A DNA stretch of 64,000 nucleotides from Liolophura sinensis (lineage: Eukaryota > Mollusca > Polyplacophora > Chitonida > Chitonidae). Every line of letters starts with the position of its first letter. The stretch's first letter is position 1. Position numbers and translations under genes: made by a program. The notes under the pieces were generated by a model. That model saw nothing but the letters and a program-made list of their open reading frames with translations, made no database searches and had not been told where the DNA came from. The stretch spans positions 31,651,979-31,715,978 of the forward strand of contig NC_088302.1 in the NCBI RefSeq assembly GCF_032854445.1. The letters are read 5' to 3'. Positions 49,501-57,256 of this stretch are shown here, one piece after another.

Positions 49501-52167
49501 CACATCTTCATGGAATTTGTTTATATTTTGCATTTTACTGATTTCAGACAACAGGTGTTGTGATGAATGTAGCAAAGAGACTTCAGGTTAATGTGTACCT
49601 CCAACACATACCCTTCATAACGTGAGTCGCATTGGTTTTTTAATACCACAAAGGCATTGTGTTTGTTGTGTGTCCATACTTCAGGTAAATAAAGTATTTC
49701 AAGAATGCTTTTACTCAGTTAATTAGAAAAAGCAAGAGACATATTGAATTCTAAGATTTGTTGATATGTTTTACCTCTGAGCAGAGTTTTGAGAATATTT
49801 TCTCTGAGCAGAGTTTTGAGACTGAAAATATTTTCTCAAGATTTCTTTTATTGTGTGTCAGGCATTTGGTTTACACTGGTGCCAAGAAGCCTATTGAATT
49901 TCAGGTCTTCAGTCTTCTTGGTAAGTTGTACAAGAGCTAAACATAAGGGGCTTTCCGAAAATATAAAAAGATACATGTATATTAAACTTGATTGTGCATG
50001 ATTTCTGCAGATGAGTTTCATGAAGGAGTTTCTGTGTAACTGTTTCTGACATGTTTAATTTAAGGAATAATGGTTCTTCAAAACTGTGAACCAAATGATG
50101 ATTGATTGACGCAGCCAGTTTGCCATAGGGCTGTTTTAGTGCTAATGCTCTGCTTTTTTTTTTAGTTAGGTAAACTATTGAAGGCCTCAATTGAATAATA
50201 ATTGAGAATAAAACATGTGATTGCGTCTTATTCATAGTAGATGTCAGATTATAAGCAACCTGTTAATTTCACACTTTTCCACCACACATTTGAAAGCTGG
50301 ACATCTGAATCATAAAAACTATACTTTAATGTTTGAGAAGTACATGTAGATGTTTGTGATTGGTTTACTTACAGGGACTTGGAGAAGATTACTAAGCCAA
50401 TACTGTTCCCAGTCGTGTGGGTCAATGAAGTAAGATCATGAATAGAATTTATTTTGGGAGCAATTGAACACTTTTCTGATTTGGACCCAAACTAAAATGA
50501 GCATTGGCCAGTAGAGCTGCTTAAAATATACATGCAGAACTGTTTATATGACATTAAAACATGGCAAAAGACATGAGAGAGAACAGAGCTTTATTCTGAA
50601 TTGCTTCAAAAGAGGAGAATTTGCCTTAAAGGGACAAAAATGGCATATTAGAAGGCACTTCATAAAATCTGGTAGTAATAATCATGATTTTTGCCTGTGC
50701 AGATGTGAAATAATTTTAAATTTCACCCATGACTATATTGCTTTATTTGACTCTGACAGTTCTGTAGATCTTTAAAGGTATTTTTAGGTTTGTTCAAAAT
50801 TTTGCGATGATATTTTAGTGTAAATGTGCATTTTTCAGTAGGAGGCCTATGTTATCATATCTTACCTCTAAATTAAAATGCACTATTTTGGGAGAAAATC
50901 TAGATCACTTACCTAATGTATACTGTTCTAAAAATATGTTTTGGTAAACTTGTGATTTTCTGTGTTGTCATTAAATTCTAGAGTGCCACCATCACTCAGA
51001 AGACTGCCAGTGCTTTTAAGAAGCAGGTTCAGGATCCGATGAAGCTGACTAAGGCACTGGAGTATACTCTCATCATTGTCGGTGTTGCCATGATCATCTT
51101 TGTTCTCGCGTACTTTATACGGAAGGCGATCTCCAAGTTTAATCAGGTCAGTACAACTTCTGAATATTTTGAGTGACTGGACATATTGTAGAATTTCATT
51201 TCATCATTTGATTTTATTTTTATTTATTTATTTATTTTTTTTGGTTTTTACATGTCAGTATCCTTGTGATTTCACAGCCAGGGTAACAGGTGATATGTTC
51301 ATGAATGCGAAAGCCCTTGCTCACTCACAACAAAAAGCACGGACTTGCTGTCATTTCCAGGCTTTAGATCAGTCAAATTGGGTGTGCAAATCACTCCTGT
51401 GGTGATGGTTTATGGTTTATGTTGTCAGGAGGGTGGTGGGTTTCTGTGGGCAGTTTAACAGTTTCCTCTACCCATAAACTTGACAGTCATCATAGAAGTG
51501 AAAAAACAAAAACAATGTCTGTGATTGTTGTTCTTTTAGTTCAATATACTTAAGAATATTTCCCCAACACAACAAATATGGTGTTTGCAGGTGGAGGAAC
51601 ATCCTATTCCAGTTCTACAAAACCATAGGTTAGAGTTGCTTATGTATAGTTTATAGATAAAATGCATAACTTGGTGTAATGTTAACTTAAAGCTGATAGA
51701 CCATCCAGATCATCTGTTAATGAGGGGAAGAATGTTTTCAGTCGTGACAGAGTGTAAATATTGACATCACATGTAGAGAAATGGTCGGACGTATGTGACA
51801 ACGTTCTAGCTGGATACTTTGTCCTATCTGGTGTCTTTGGTAAGGTATTTCCAGGAGAAATACGGCATCTTGAGAAGCTAGTGTCATGCAGAAGTTGTTG
51901 TATGACAGAAATGGTGAACACGGTGAGTCTCTAGTTTTGTTGAATGTAGTTATTGATTGATTGATTAGTTTACTTAGCCCATGAACAGGACTTCTGATTG
52001 CACAGCAGTAGTCGTTGCCCTAGTTTTCCCTGTCATGCTTTTCATGTAGCTGCATGGTGTAACATATGATCTCTGATGATTCTTTCCTTTCATCATTTCA
52101 GCCAGTGAAAAAAGAGCTGAACCATGTAGAAGACGTCAGAGACACGACTAACTTGGTGACTGAATGA
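34088..52167 (+). CDS. SCARB2-like: CD36/SR-B family lysosomal receptor, LIMP-2-like, 13 coding exons
   Basis: The spliced coding sequence is 34088-34207, 35175-35341, 36877-37018, 41643-41855, 42118-42209, 43958-44007, 45443-45512, 45758-45936, 46333-46451, 49548-49621, 50375-50429, 50982-51146 and 52102-52167. It totals 1512 bases for 503 residues. All introns are GT-AG and every phase joins in frame. Family marks include an N-terminal anchor (about 5-30), GPYTYQ at an exon end, FDREMSVGDE, DILWGYED, GLFYK, WTTD...INGT, GFCVPVGTC, GMHPNQEEHQTF, FPVVWVNES and a C-terminal anchor (about 453-473). Ten N-glycosylation sequons fit a lumenal domain. The length matches the family (about 470-510). 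The segments FDRE-SVGD, EGMHPNQE and LNES-like align better with LIMP-2 than with CD36 or SCARB1. LIMP-2 proteins sit in the lysosomal membrane and carry acid glucosylceramidase in vertebrates. The cytosolic tail ends D496-TTN-LV-TE, matching the position of the ERAPLIRT sorting signal of LIMP-2. Oddities: the cysteines of one conserved disulfide are Gly284 and Phe342 here, while Cys325-Cys331 are kept. The start codon is the first in frame before the anchor, and MGRR resembles the MGRC start of LIMP-2. Confidence 0.93.
34440..34497. repeat. Hairpin in intron 1, 20-bp arms
   Basis: TCTATTTTCAACACTTTCTG at 34,440-34,459 pairs at 19 of 20 positions with 34,478-34,497. The left arm plus the next 14 bases recurs at 63,027-63,060, so this looks like a tiny transposon built from its two ends. 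Confidence 0.7.
35006..35075 (-). mobile_element. SINE-1 3' fragment with target duplication, intron 1
   Basis: TGAAGCATTCA (34,995-35,005) and TGAAGTATTCA (35,076-35,086) flank a 70-bp tail-end piece, so this was a strongly 5'-truncated insertion. Confidence 0.75.
35109..35155. repeat. (TA)n microsatellite, intron 1
   Basis: A TA run 19 bp upstream of the exon 2 acceptor (AG at 35,173-35,174), where the polypyrimidine tract would lie. Confidence 0.95.
35175..35341 (+). CDS. SCARB2-like: Exon 2 of LIMP-2-like gene
   Basis: Residues 41-95 plus two bases. Carries EGSVTYDAW, YFQTYLFDLVN and KGPYTY, the N-terminal CD36-family block. Donor GTGAGT. Confidence 0.92.
35643..35818 (+). repeat. Dispersed repeat Y, copy 1, intron 2
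   Basis: Matches the reverse complement of 40,016-40,191, including TACTTCATATATGTTT and the flanking AGAACAAA and CAGCT words. About 175 bp with scattered differences. The family is unknown. Confidence 0.7.
36877..37018 (+). CDS. SCARB2-like: Exon 3 of LIMP-2-like gene
   Basis: Residues 96-143: NITFHDNGTVSY, FDREMSVGDEND and INLPMV. Sequons N103, N109 and N132. Confidence 0.92.
37381..37439. repeat. (TA)n followed by T27, intron 3
   Basis: A TA run to 37,412, then a long T run ending at the SINE fragment. Confidence 0.95.
37440..37521 (-). mobile_element. SINE-1 fragment inside a TA microsatellite, intron 3
   Basis: Near-consensus tail-side segment (GTTTTACGCCGTACTCAAGA, CGACGGCGGCCAGC) that stops abruptly at GGGCAGAG, where TA repeats resume. 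Confidence 0.88.
37522..37569. repeat. (TA)n microsatellite, intron 3
   Basis: Second half of the TA run that flanks the SINE fragment. Confidence 0.95.
38388..38640. repeat. GAGGTGTAC-rich degenerate array, part 1, intron 3
   Basis: Words such as GAGGTGTATCTGAGGTACT and GGTGTACTGGAGGTATACT recur many times at irregular spacing. The same word set returns at 39,505-39,965. Confidence 0.65.
38995..39412 (-). repeat. Dispersed repeat X, copy B (longest), intron 3
   Basis: The fullest copy of the family also seen at 6764-6905 and 13,645-13,971. On the minus strand it starts near ATGGAATCAGGACCCCATTA and ends near GATCTGAGCTACAGCGC. It lies between the two GAGGTGTAC-rich stretches and may have split them. 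No conserved open frame was shared by the copies as far as I could follow. Confidence 0.75.
39505..39965. repeat. GAGGTGTAC-rich degenerate array, part 2, intron 3
   Basis: A unit of about 150 bp containing AGGTACAYGTTCTAAGTGT and AATTTTTTNAAAGTT occurs twice (near 39,585 and 39,735). Beyond about 39,840 the words appear as their complement (TACACCTCA), so the array changes strand at a GAGGTACAGTACACCTC palindrome. Confidence 0.65.
40016..40191 (-). repeat. Dispersed repeat Y, copy 2, intron 3
   Basis: Inverted partner of 35,643-35,818. Both lie in introns of the same gene about 4.2 kb apart. Confidence 0.7.
40598..40811 (-). mobile_element. SINE-1 with target duplication, intron 3
   Basis: ACAGGRTGGGGT flanks the element at 40,586-40,597 and 40,812-40,823 with one mismatch. 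The central domain and B-box region are present; the head is shortened. Confidence 0.85.
41290..41448 (-). mobile_element. SINE-1, truncated, intron 3
   Basis: Tail to the middle of the body; stops after GAGAGGAAGC. The TACGCCGTA part is deleted. Confidence 0.75.
41643..41855 (+). CDS. SCARB2-like: Exon 4 of LIMP-2-like gene
   Basis: Residues 144-214: the helical bundle of the apex followed by ADILWGYED and DDKFGLFYK. Sequon N200. The helical stretch 144-173 contains no histidine, unlike LIMP-2, where His150 is implicated in pH-dependent enzyme binding. Confidence 0.92.
42118..42209 (+). CDS. SCARB2-like: Exon 5 of LIMP-2-like gene
   Basis: Residues 215-244 plus two bases: DGEYMIYTG and ESWNGKR. 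The donor GTTGGT is weaker than the others. Sequon N216. Confidence 0.88.
42684..42800 (-). mobile_element. SINE-1, truncated, intron 5
   Basis: Tail-side half only, with a small internal duplication near TTATATTTCAATA. Ends at GGGCAAAGCCCGGGG. Confidence 0.75.
43083..43358 (-). mobile_element. SINE-1, full length, intron 5
   Basis: The most complete minus-strand copy: tail, central domain, B-box region (AGCTGGACTTGAACTCACAG) and the A-box side (GCTAACCAACTGAGC). Confidence 0.9.
43958..44007 (+). CDS. SCARB2-like: Exon 6 of LIMP-2-like gene
   Basis: Residues 245-261 plus one base: TLDFWTTDQANQINGT, the conserved WxTD...INGT block. The position of a family cysteine (LIMP-2 C245) is Ala255 here. 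Confidence 0.9.
44816..45028. mobile_element. MITE with about 41-bp terminal inverted repeats, intron 6
   Basis: Left end CCAGATCACTAATC...TTAGACTCAAGTCAAAATTTCA and right end (reverse complement) CCAGGATCACGAAGC...TTAGACTTAAGTCAAAATTTCA. The inner 22 bp match at all but one position. No coding capacity. The target duplication is unclear. Confidence 0.7.
45443..45512 (+). CDS. SCARB2-like: Exon 7 of LIMP-2-like gene
   Basis: Residues 262-284 plus two bases: MYPPFVKKEDILYLFSSDIG. Gly284 stands where LIMP-2 has Cys274. Confidence 0.92.
45758..45936 (+). CDS. SCARB2-like: Exon 8 of LIMP-2-like gene
   Basis: Residues 285-344 plus one base: RSVYGTY, LLRFVPP, GFCVPVGTC and SGVLNISVFKQ. Cys325 and Cys331 match the short-range disulfide. 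Phe342 replaces LIMP-2 Cys329. Sequons N314 and N338. Confidence 0.95.
46333..46451 (+). CDS. SCARB2-like: Exon 9 of LIMP-2-like gene
   Basis: Residues 345-384: GAPVVMSQPHFL and GVEGMHPNQEEHQTFFDVEP, the family's most conserved block. Donor GTGAGT. Confidence 0.95.
47056..47273 (+). mobile_element. SINE-1 with 9-bp target duplication, intron 9
   Basis: Starts GGGGCCTCCGTGGCC. TTCAGTAAC at 47,047-47,055 recurs at 47,274-47,282. The tail end (GTACGGCGTAAAACACC and AAATA units) is missing, which is unusual for a retroposed copy. Confidence 0.85.
47335..48302. mobile_element. DNA-transposon-like element with long diverged inverted ends, intron 9
   Basis: Left GGATCCTAAAGATA and right (complement) TGATCCTAAGGATA. 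About 50 and 100 bp further in, both ends share CTGCGT and GATCATANNGCCANGATGGG in order and with similar spacing. The interior of about 700 bp is AT-rich with no transposase I can recognise, so it is probably non-autonomous. Confidence 0.5.
48646..48690 (+). mobile_element. SINE-1 tail fragment, intron 9
   Basis: TATTCTTGAGTATGGCATGA followed by ATCAAATAAATAAAT; only the last 45 bp remain. Confidence 0.75.
48738..48825. repeat. GGATTATAAT-type AT repeat, intron 9
   Basis: Short irregular units of GATTATAATA and ATAATTATAAT. Confidence 0.75.
49548..49621 (+). CDS. SCARB2-like: Exon 10 of LIMP-2-like gene
   Basis: Residues 385-408 plus two bases: TTGVVMNVAKRLQVNVYLQH, matching the TGIILKAAKRFQIN region of LIMP-2. 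Confidence 0.92.
50375..50429 (+). CDS. SCARB2-like: Exon 11 of LIMP-2-like gene
   Basis: Residues 409-427: DLEKITKPILFPVVWVNE. The sequon N426-E-S is split across the next intron. Confidence 0.9.
50982..51146 (+). CDS. SCARB2-like: Exon 12 of LIMP-2-like gene
   Basis: Residues 428-482: the juxtamembrane helix, the second membrane anchor (about 453-473, LIIVGVAMIIFVLAYF) and the basic RKAISKF start of the tail. Donor GTCAGT. Confidence 0.93.
51405..51505 (+). mobile_element. SINE-like remnant, intron 12
   Basis: GTGGTGGGTTTCTGTGGGCA, CAGTTTCCTCTACCCATAAA and CATCATAGAAGTGAA resemble a diverged relative of the SINE-1 central domain. A minus-strand (ATTT)n stretch at 51,196-51,240 nearby may be a second tail. 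Confidence 0.45.
52102..52167 (+). CDS. SCARB2-like: Exon 13 (last coding) of LIMP-2-like gene
   Basis: Residues 483-503 and a TGA stop: PVKKELNHVEDVRDTTNLV then TE. The acidic-x3-LV signal ends two residues before the C-terminus, as in LIMP-2. Confidence 0.9.
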   Translation, partial: PVKKELNHVEDVRDTTNLVTE

Positions 52168-52240
52168 GACTGCATTTCTTCCGCCTCACTCATATAGCAC
52201 TGTGATAACAACTGTAATTTTGTACAAACTTATTTGATTT

Positions 52241-52506
52241 TGGGGGCTTTCCTGGTTAGCACCCCAGGGCAGCGTAATGGCCCAGGAGCCTCACACCACT
52301 GTGGTTGCTGTGAGTAACAAGTCCACCTTATACTGGCATACTCTCTGGTAGTACGTGAGAATCTGTGAGCAGCCTGCAGATGGTTGTGAGTTTCCCAAGC
52401 GCTCTGTTCAGTTTCCTCCCTCCATAATGCTGGCCTTTGTGGTATAAAGTGAAATATTCTTGAGTGCAGTGTAAAACACCAATCAAATAAATAAATATGA
52501 AATAAA
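52241..52506 (+). mobile_element. SINE-1 in the 3' UTR of the LIMP-2-like gene
   Basis: Nearly full length but diverged. Begins GGGGGCTTTCCTGGTTAGC and ends with CAATCAAATAAATAAATATG. It brings the first AATAAA hexamers after the stop codon (52,486, 52,490 and 52,501). Confidence 0.82.
52486..52506 (+). promoter_or_regulatory. Candidate polyadenylation signals supplied by SINE tail
   Basis: Three overlapping or adjacent AATAAA hexamers about 320 bases after the stop, followed by GT-rich sequence (GTGTGCACAT, TGGATGTGAATATGT). I saw no earlier AATAAA in the 3' region. Confidence 0.4.
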
Positions 52507-53411
52507 TTAAATGATTCCAAATTTGCTAACTTAGAATTACAAGTGTGCACATATCTCTATTTTAACTGGATGTGAATATGTAATGTACAGTGTATATGAA
52601 TAATGGGTGCTTTCATATTATTCCTACAACTGAACATTGTGTTCGTCTACATTTATAAAAGCAGCACATTAAGAACATGCATTTTCATGTGTATGCAATA
52701 ATAAGATATGACTTGTCATGTAGGAATTTTAAATCTTGACATATCATTCCAGAGAAGCTGCTTTTACAACAAACTGTAGATATGTAATTAACAATATGAT
52801 TGGCTTCCCAAGTGCTGTATTACATTATTGTTGAAAGATAGGAGAAATCAGGAGAAACATTTACATTTACATGATTGTGAACATTATTGGTTTATTGCAT
52901 AAATATTTTAGTACATGAGTGCATATATTTCAACATTCGCCCATTTTACTTTCCTGTTATGTACTTTGAATGTGATCTCTATTAGTATGTGGCTATGATC
53001 AAGTGAGTTACATAAATATCTCGATTGTTTGTTTTATGGTTTATGGAACTGCCATTGGAGGAGCCAGATTGAGTTCCATATGTAATATTGTAATATTCCT
53101 ATGAAATAGACATGTGTGATATTGCAGGAGATACATTTAAATAATGACAACTGATAGTTAAAGGTATAAATCATCTCTATATCCGTATGTAGTTCATACA
53201 AGTACGGCAATTATGATCTCTGTTGACACATGTTGGTGAAGTTGGTGTGTTTTTCAGCTAGCACTCATCTTAACCACTCAACTTGAGCAGACTACATAAC
53301 CACACGTACAGATCTCCTGACACTTTATGTTAACTGATCATTAGTTGTATTTGCATGGTATTAAACCAAAAGGATTTGTGGAACAATGCATGAACATGTA
53401 AGTTTAGATAT

Positions 53412-53450
<39 letters not shown>

Positions 53451-54339
53451 CTCAATGTAAATGTCATAAATCAAACGTACCTGTGATGTACATGAATAGA
53501 TTTTAATATAGAGTACTCAAATCATTCCACATGTTTCTTCTTACCCCTTTGTTCCATGACAGATGCTAATATTCTGCCTTATCTTACATTTTTTTAATGC
53601 TTTCCTATAATATCAAATGGATAGTAGGCTGTTTATGTGTTTACAAATGTAAATGGTTGGCATGATTTTTGATGAATTGAATACAACTTAGGAGACAATT
53701 TATAACTGTAAATGGTGAGTAATGTGTAAGTGCAATTTGACAGGACATATAAACACTGTATTGAGAATCTATGCACTATCATGTATGTGACATGACTACT
53801 ATTTCTGTACCTTTTTTATGTTATGAACAGTGATTATATTTTATAAGAATTTGATTGTAATAATTAGAGGACATAATTAAAATCACACAAATTGGAAAGG
53901 TATTTCTGAAATCATTCTGATAAACTGTTTTTCTTTTTAATTTACCAAAGAAATTTGTTTGTCATAATTTTTAATGATATCACAATTACTGTGTTATGTA
54001 CCATTTACAATTCAGGTATTTACAGTTGGATGTATTAATTTGCACAAAAAGATGACCAGACACTCAACTAAACACTTTATTCTAAAATACCATCCTTTTT
54101 GCTAAAGAAGAACAGATTTAAATACATGTATGAGAAATGTAAAATAGACTATATTGATGGTACTGGGTACCATTTCTCTCTTGAGCCAAGTCCTGTACGT
54201 ACAGTTGAAACACATGTAGCTTTAAGGTAATCCTGCACATTAATTAATGCCCTTGACAAGAATTTTGTCAGTAGCCAAAGGGTAAAGGTGGAATGAAAAG
54301 CTCATAATTTTATTCACACCAAGGAATATAGATAAGGTC
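52507..54339. other. Downstream of LIMP-2-like gene, no feature seen
   Basis: AT-rich. A TA microsatellite lies at 53,415-53,448. Possible distal 3' UTR. Confidence 0.4.
53415..53448. repeat. (TA)n microsatellite
   Basis: TA run. Confidence 0.92.
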
Positions 54340-54592
54340 CATGCCTCTCTTGAAGAATCATATGAAGAGATGTCAGACGTGACCCCCCACCCAGTCACAT
54401 TATACTGACACCAGGCCAACCAGTCCTTTTTCCTTGCTCTAACCTCTCAGTGCTGAGTGTCACGCAAAGCAGCAACATGTACCATTTTGAAAACCTTTGG
54501 TATGACTCGACCCGGGTTTGATCACGGGTCTCTCGACCTTGAGGTGGACGCTCTAACCGTAAAGCCACCGAAGTGGTCTCATGTAGGTCGTG
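54340..54592 (-). mobile_element. SINE-3 (tRNA-headed), 5' part
   Basis: On the minus strand a tRNA-like head, GGTGGCTTTACGGTTAGAGC, then GATCAAACCCGGGTCGAG (B-box-like) and CATACCAAAGGTTTTCAAAA, with TGTGACTGGGTGGGG further on. A different family from SINE-1 and SINE-2. Confidence 0.65.
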
Positions 54593-54651
54593 TAGTTTGC
54601 ATCACGGTACGCTTGTTTGATATAATATCCATCATTAGGCCTACTGGCTTA

Positions 54652-55290
54652 AGCTGAGATTCCTTACATGCGGTAGCGGTATATGGTACGCGGTATGCGG
54701 TACGCGGCAAAAAGTCGAAATAGTTAAAATAAGTTGCAATGATTCCATAGGTACGGTCGCGGATCCGTTTTTTCATGCGGAAACGTATACGGCAAAATCA
54801 ATAGCACCATGTAGCGATCGGTACGGTATGCGTTTTCAAAATCGGGGTATCCCAAGAAATGACGTCACTGGTGGGGTGTTTCCCCGACACGTGGTCGGAA
54901 CTTGTTTAAATTGTTCTCTGGTTAGACGAAAGTACCTTTGGAATTTTTCTCCATCCAGCTGCAATTCCGAGACCAAGTTATGGAAAGCTCCCTGCTGAGC
55001 TCTTTGCCGCAAAATACTGTACCATCGATGTTTTCTCTTTTTACGCTTCTTTAGTTGCAACAACTTATATGACATTGATATTATGGCAAGGCCTGAATCT
55101 TGCTCTAAAGCCACACGTCGTGAAATGGAGGAATGCGACATGTTTGCTCTGATAAAAACGCACCATGAATGAAAGAAAACGCATAGGTTACCGCATAAAT
55201 GGAATCAGAGAAAGCGCATACCGCATGCCGTATCCGCGTACCGCGTGCCGTATACCGCAAACCGCATACCGCGTATATGGAATCTCAGCT
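54652..55290 (-). mobile_element. PIF/Harbinger DNA transposon, internally deleted
   Basis: The ends are AGCTGAGATTCC (54,652-54,663) and its complement (55,279-55,290), flanked by TTA at 54,649-54,651 and 55,291-55,293, the 3-bp duplication typical of this superfamily. Next to each end lie many GCGGTA/TACCGC units. The minus strand at 54,836-55,141 codes for 101 residues with KHRWYSILRQRAQQGAFHNL and FQRYFRLTREQF, the classic N-terminal block of Harbinger transposase. The DDE catalytic part is absent, so the copy cannot move itself. Confidence 0.88.
54836..55141 (-). pseudogene. Harbinger transposase N-terminal remnant
   Basis: 101 codons; a family transposase is usually about 350-400 residues. 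The resemblance ends near FKQVP, after which the frame reads unrelated sequence to a stop, as expected from an internal deletion joining into the 3' end. It is alone inside the 639-bp element. Confidence 0.8.
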
Positions 55291-55639
55291 TTACACACAG
55301 ATGTATTGCAGTCAGGTGAAACTCTGCCGTAGCATGAAGAACTTAGTGAGAACTCCCTTTCCCCCCACCATAAAACTCCTGACGCTCATATATGTGAAGT
55401 GTCCACAAAACGTATTTTAGAGTATGGTATTACAACACTCGTCAAAAGGTCAGTCAGTTATTTATCCTTATTAGAGGTTTAAGCCTATTTATATTGTTTT
55501 GTAACTTTGTGTTTCGTAAGGGGGAGATCTGGGGTCAACCCCAAGATGAGTCATACCCAAGACTTAAAAATCTGCAACCTTTTATGGGATACCTCATTCC
55601 GTGCTCTGTATAGGTCTACCCGGTATGTGACGAACAGAG

Positions 55640-55825
55640 CCAAGTATAGGCTACCGTAGTTGGTCTGGTGTCTCATGGTCAGGCTGTGACTGGGTGGGAC
55701 TTTGATAGCATCTGGTGTCTTCAGCATGGCAGGCCAGCGAGACAGCACTGAACACAAGAAGACAACGTCACGATATGACCACTATATTGTTTAAATGTCA
55801 TGTTAAACCCAAATCAAACCGAGCT
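55640..55825 (+). mobile_element. SINE-3-like, 3' part
   Basis: GTGACTGGGTGGGACTTTGA, GCATCTGGTGTCTTCAGCAT, AGCGAGACAGCACTGAA and TGTTAAACCCAAATC. It shares the GTGACTGGGTGGG word with the minus-strand copy at 54,340-54,592. Confidence 0.5.
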
Positions 55826-56116
55826 TCCATACCGTATCATGGTGGTCAGTTTTTTCAAGATTGTGGTAAAAAATGTCCAGCAGAAAAGTTCGTCTTACAG
55901 TGTTATGTAGGTTTTAGATATTTATCACAAAATAGCAAAGTTATGAAGCTATCAACAGTGAGTGTTAAACTGACTGTATAAATGTTGACAAAATGATGAA
56001 AATCTCGTTCAGTGATGCTTTTTGCGACTATGAAATCAGAGGAAACACTCAAGGGAGACAACTTAGCCATGACATACATGATAGGGTGATGGAAACCCTG
56101 TGTGTAGACGAGATAA

Positions 56117-56204
56117 GTGACGTCTTGTGCATTTCCGACAGCAGTCAAGTGTGAAATCATGTGACCTAAAAGAAAATGGCGACCTGCATCGAGCCTGGGT
56201 GAGT
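56117..56204 (+). promoter_or_regulatory. Candidate promoter and non-coding first exon of the ASB gene
   Basis: In 90 bases lie GTGACGTC (CRE-like, 56,117-56,124), TCATGTGAC (56,158-56,166), AAAATGGCG (YY1-like, 56,173-56,181) and a strong donor GTGAGTAAGG at 56,199. YY1-type AAATGGCG sits at or just after start sites of many animal genes. Splicing from 56,198 to the acceptor AG at 57,217-57,218 would leave the ATG at 56,176 as an 8-codon upstream frame. No transcript evidence. Confidence 0.4.
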
Positions 56205-56730
56205 AAGGAATGTACATGGTTTGCACTTGTTTCTCGGCGTTACACGCGTTAAAGTCTCGCGTTTTTGTTAAACCACACACGAAGCTCACTCGTTTAAACT
56301 ATTCTGTTTGTATGTTGTAGGGGAGGGAGAAGGCAGATTGCTCTGCGGCATTTTGCCAACCAATTTGTTGCTCAGTGAGATTGACCCTGACAGTCTGCTT
56401 CATTAGAGACCCAGTGAATGCATGACATTACTCTGTCGATTTAGTAATGTATGTAGGAGTGTTACTGTACTTTAGCAAGTCATTATAGATGCACAGTATC
56501 AACGTAAATTACTAAATTATATTGACTTTACATCCATGATACACTAACTGATACCCGGTACGGTACCTTAATTTACCGTAGACCTACTCAGTGCTCATAA
56601 ATTAAATGGATTTGGATAGCAAGCAGTCTCCACATATCATTAAAAGCTAGAAAACACTTGATGAATCTGTTAGCAGGGCAAAAGAACACTCACTTTCCAC
56701 TGGTAGTTGGCACACATACAAACCTATCTT

Positions 56731-56930
56731 GGGGCCTCGGTGGCCGAGGGGTTAACACACCAGCATGGCACAATGACCCAGGGCCTCTCATCAATGCTGT
56801 GAGTCCAGCTCATGCTGGCTTCGTCTCTGGTCGTCCTTGAGAAAGTCTGCCAGCCAACCACGAATGTTCATAGGTTTACTCGGGCTTTGCTTGGTTTCCT
56901 CCCACCATTATGCTGGCCGTAGTCATGTTG
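56731..56930 (+). mobile_element. SINE-1, upstream of the ASB coding exon
   Basis: Begins GGGGCCTCGGTGGCCGAG, and the central domain is present up to CCATTATGCTGGCCG. The tail is lost. It falls in the presumed first intron. Confidence 0.8.
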
Positions 56931-57256
56931 TTAGAGCATTCTACAGACCACATGTTGTAAACCATCCAATAATATTTTGTGTGTGGATTTTCTGTCTTCC
57001 AGGCATTTCAGCCAAGTGATTGGCTCTCTGATAAATGGGTAAGGAAGGTGTTTTAACAGAGAATAAAGCTGTATTTATCAGGGAGTACAGAATGACGAGA
57101 TAGGCCACTGATATTATGAGTGTATGTGCTTGAATGCTTCTGTGTTTCGCAGCTTTAAATTCTTTACATATCTTTTGTGTTGTAATTTTTTATCTGTATG
57201 TTTTTTTATTGTTTTTAGGTGACTGTGTATGTCTGACTGCTGTGACCTAGACAATC

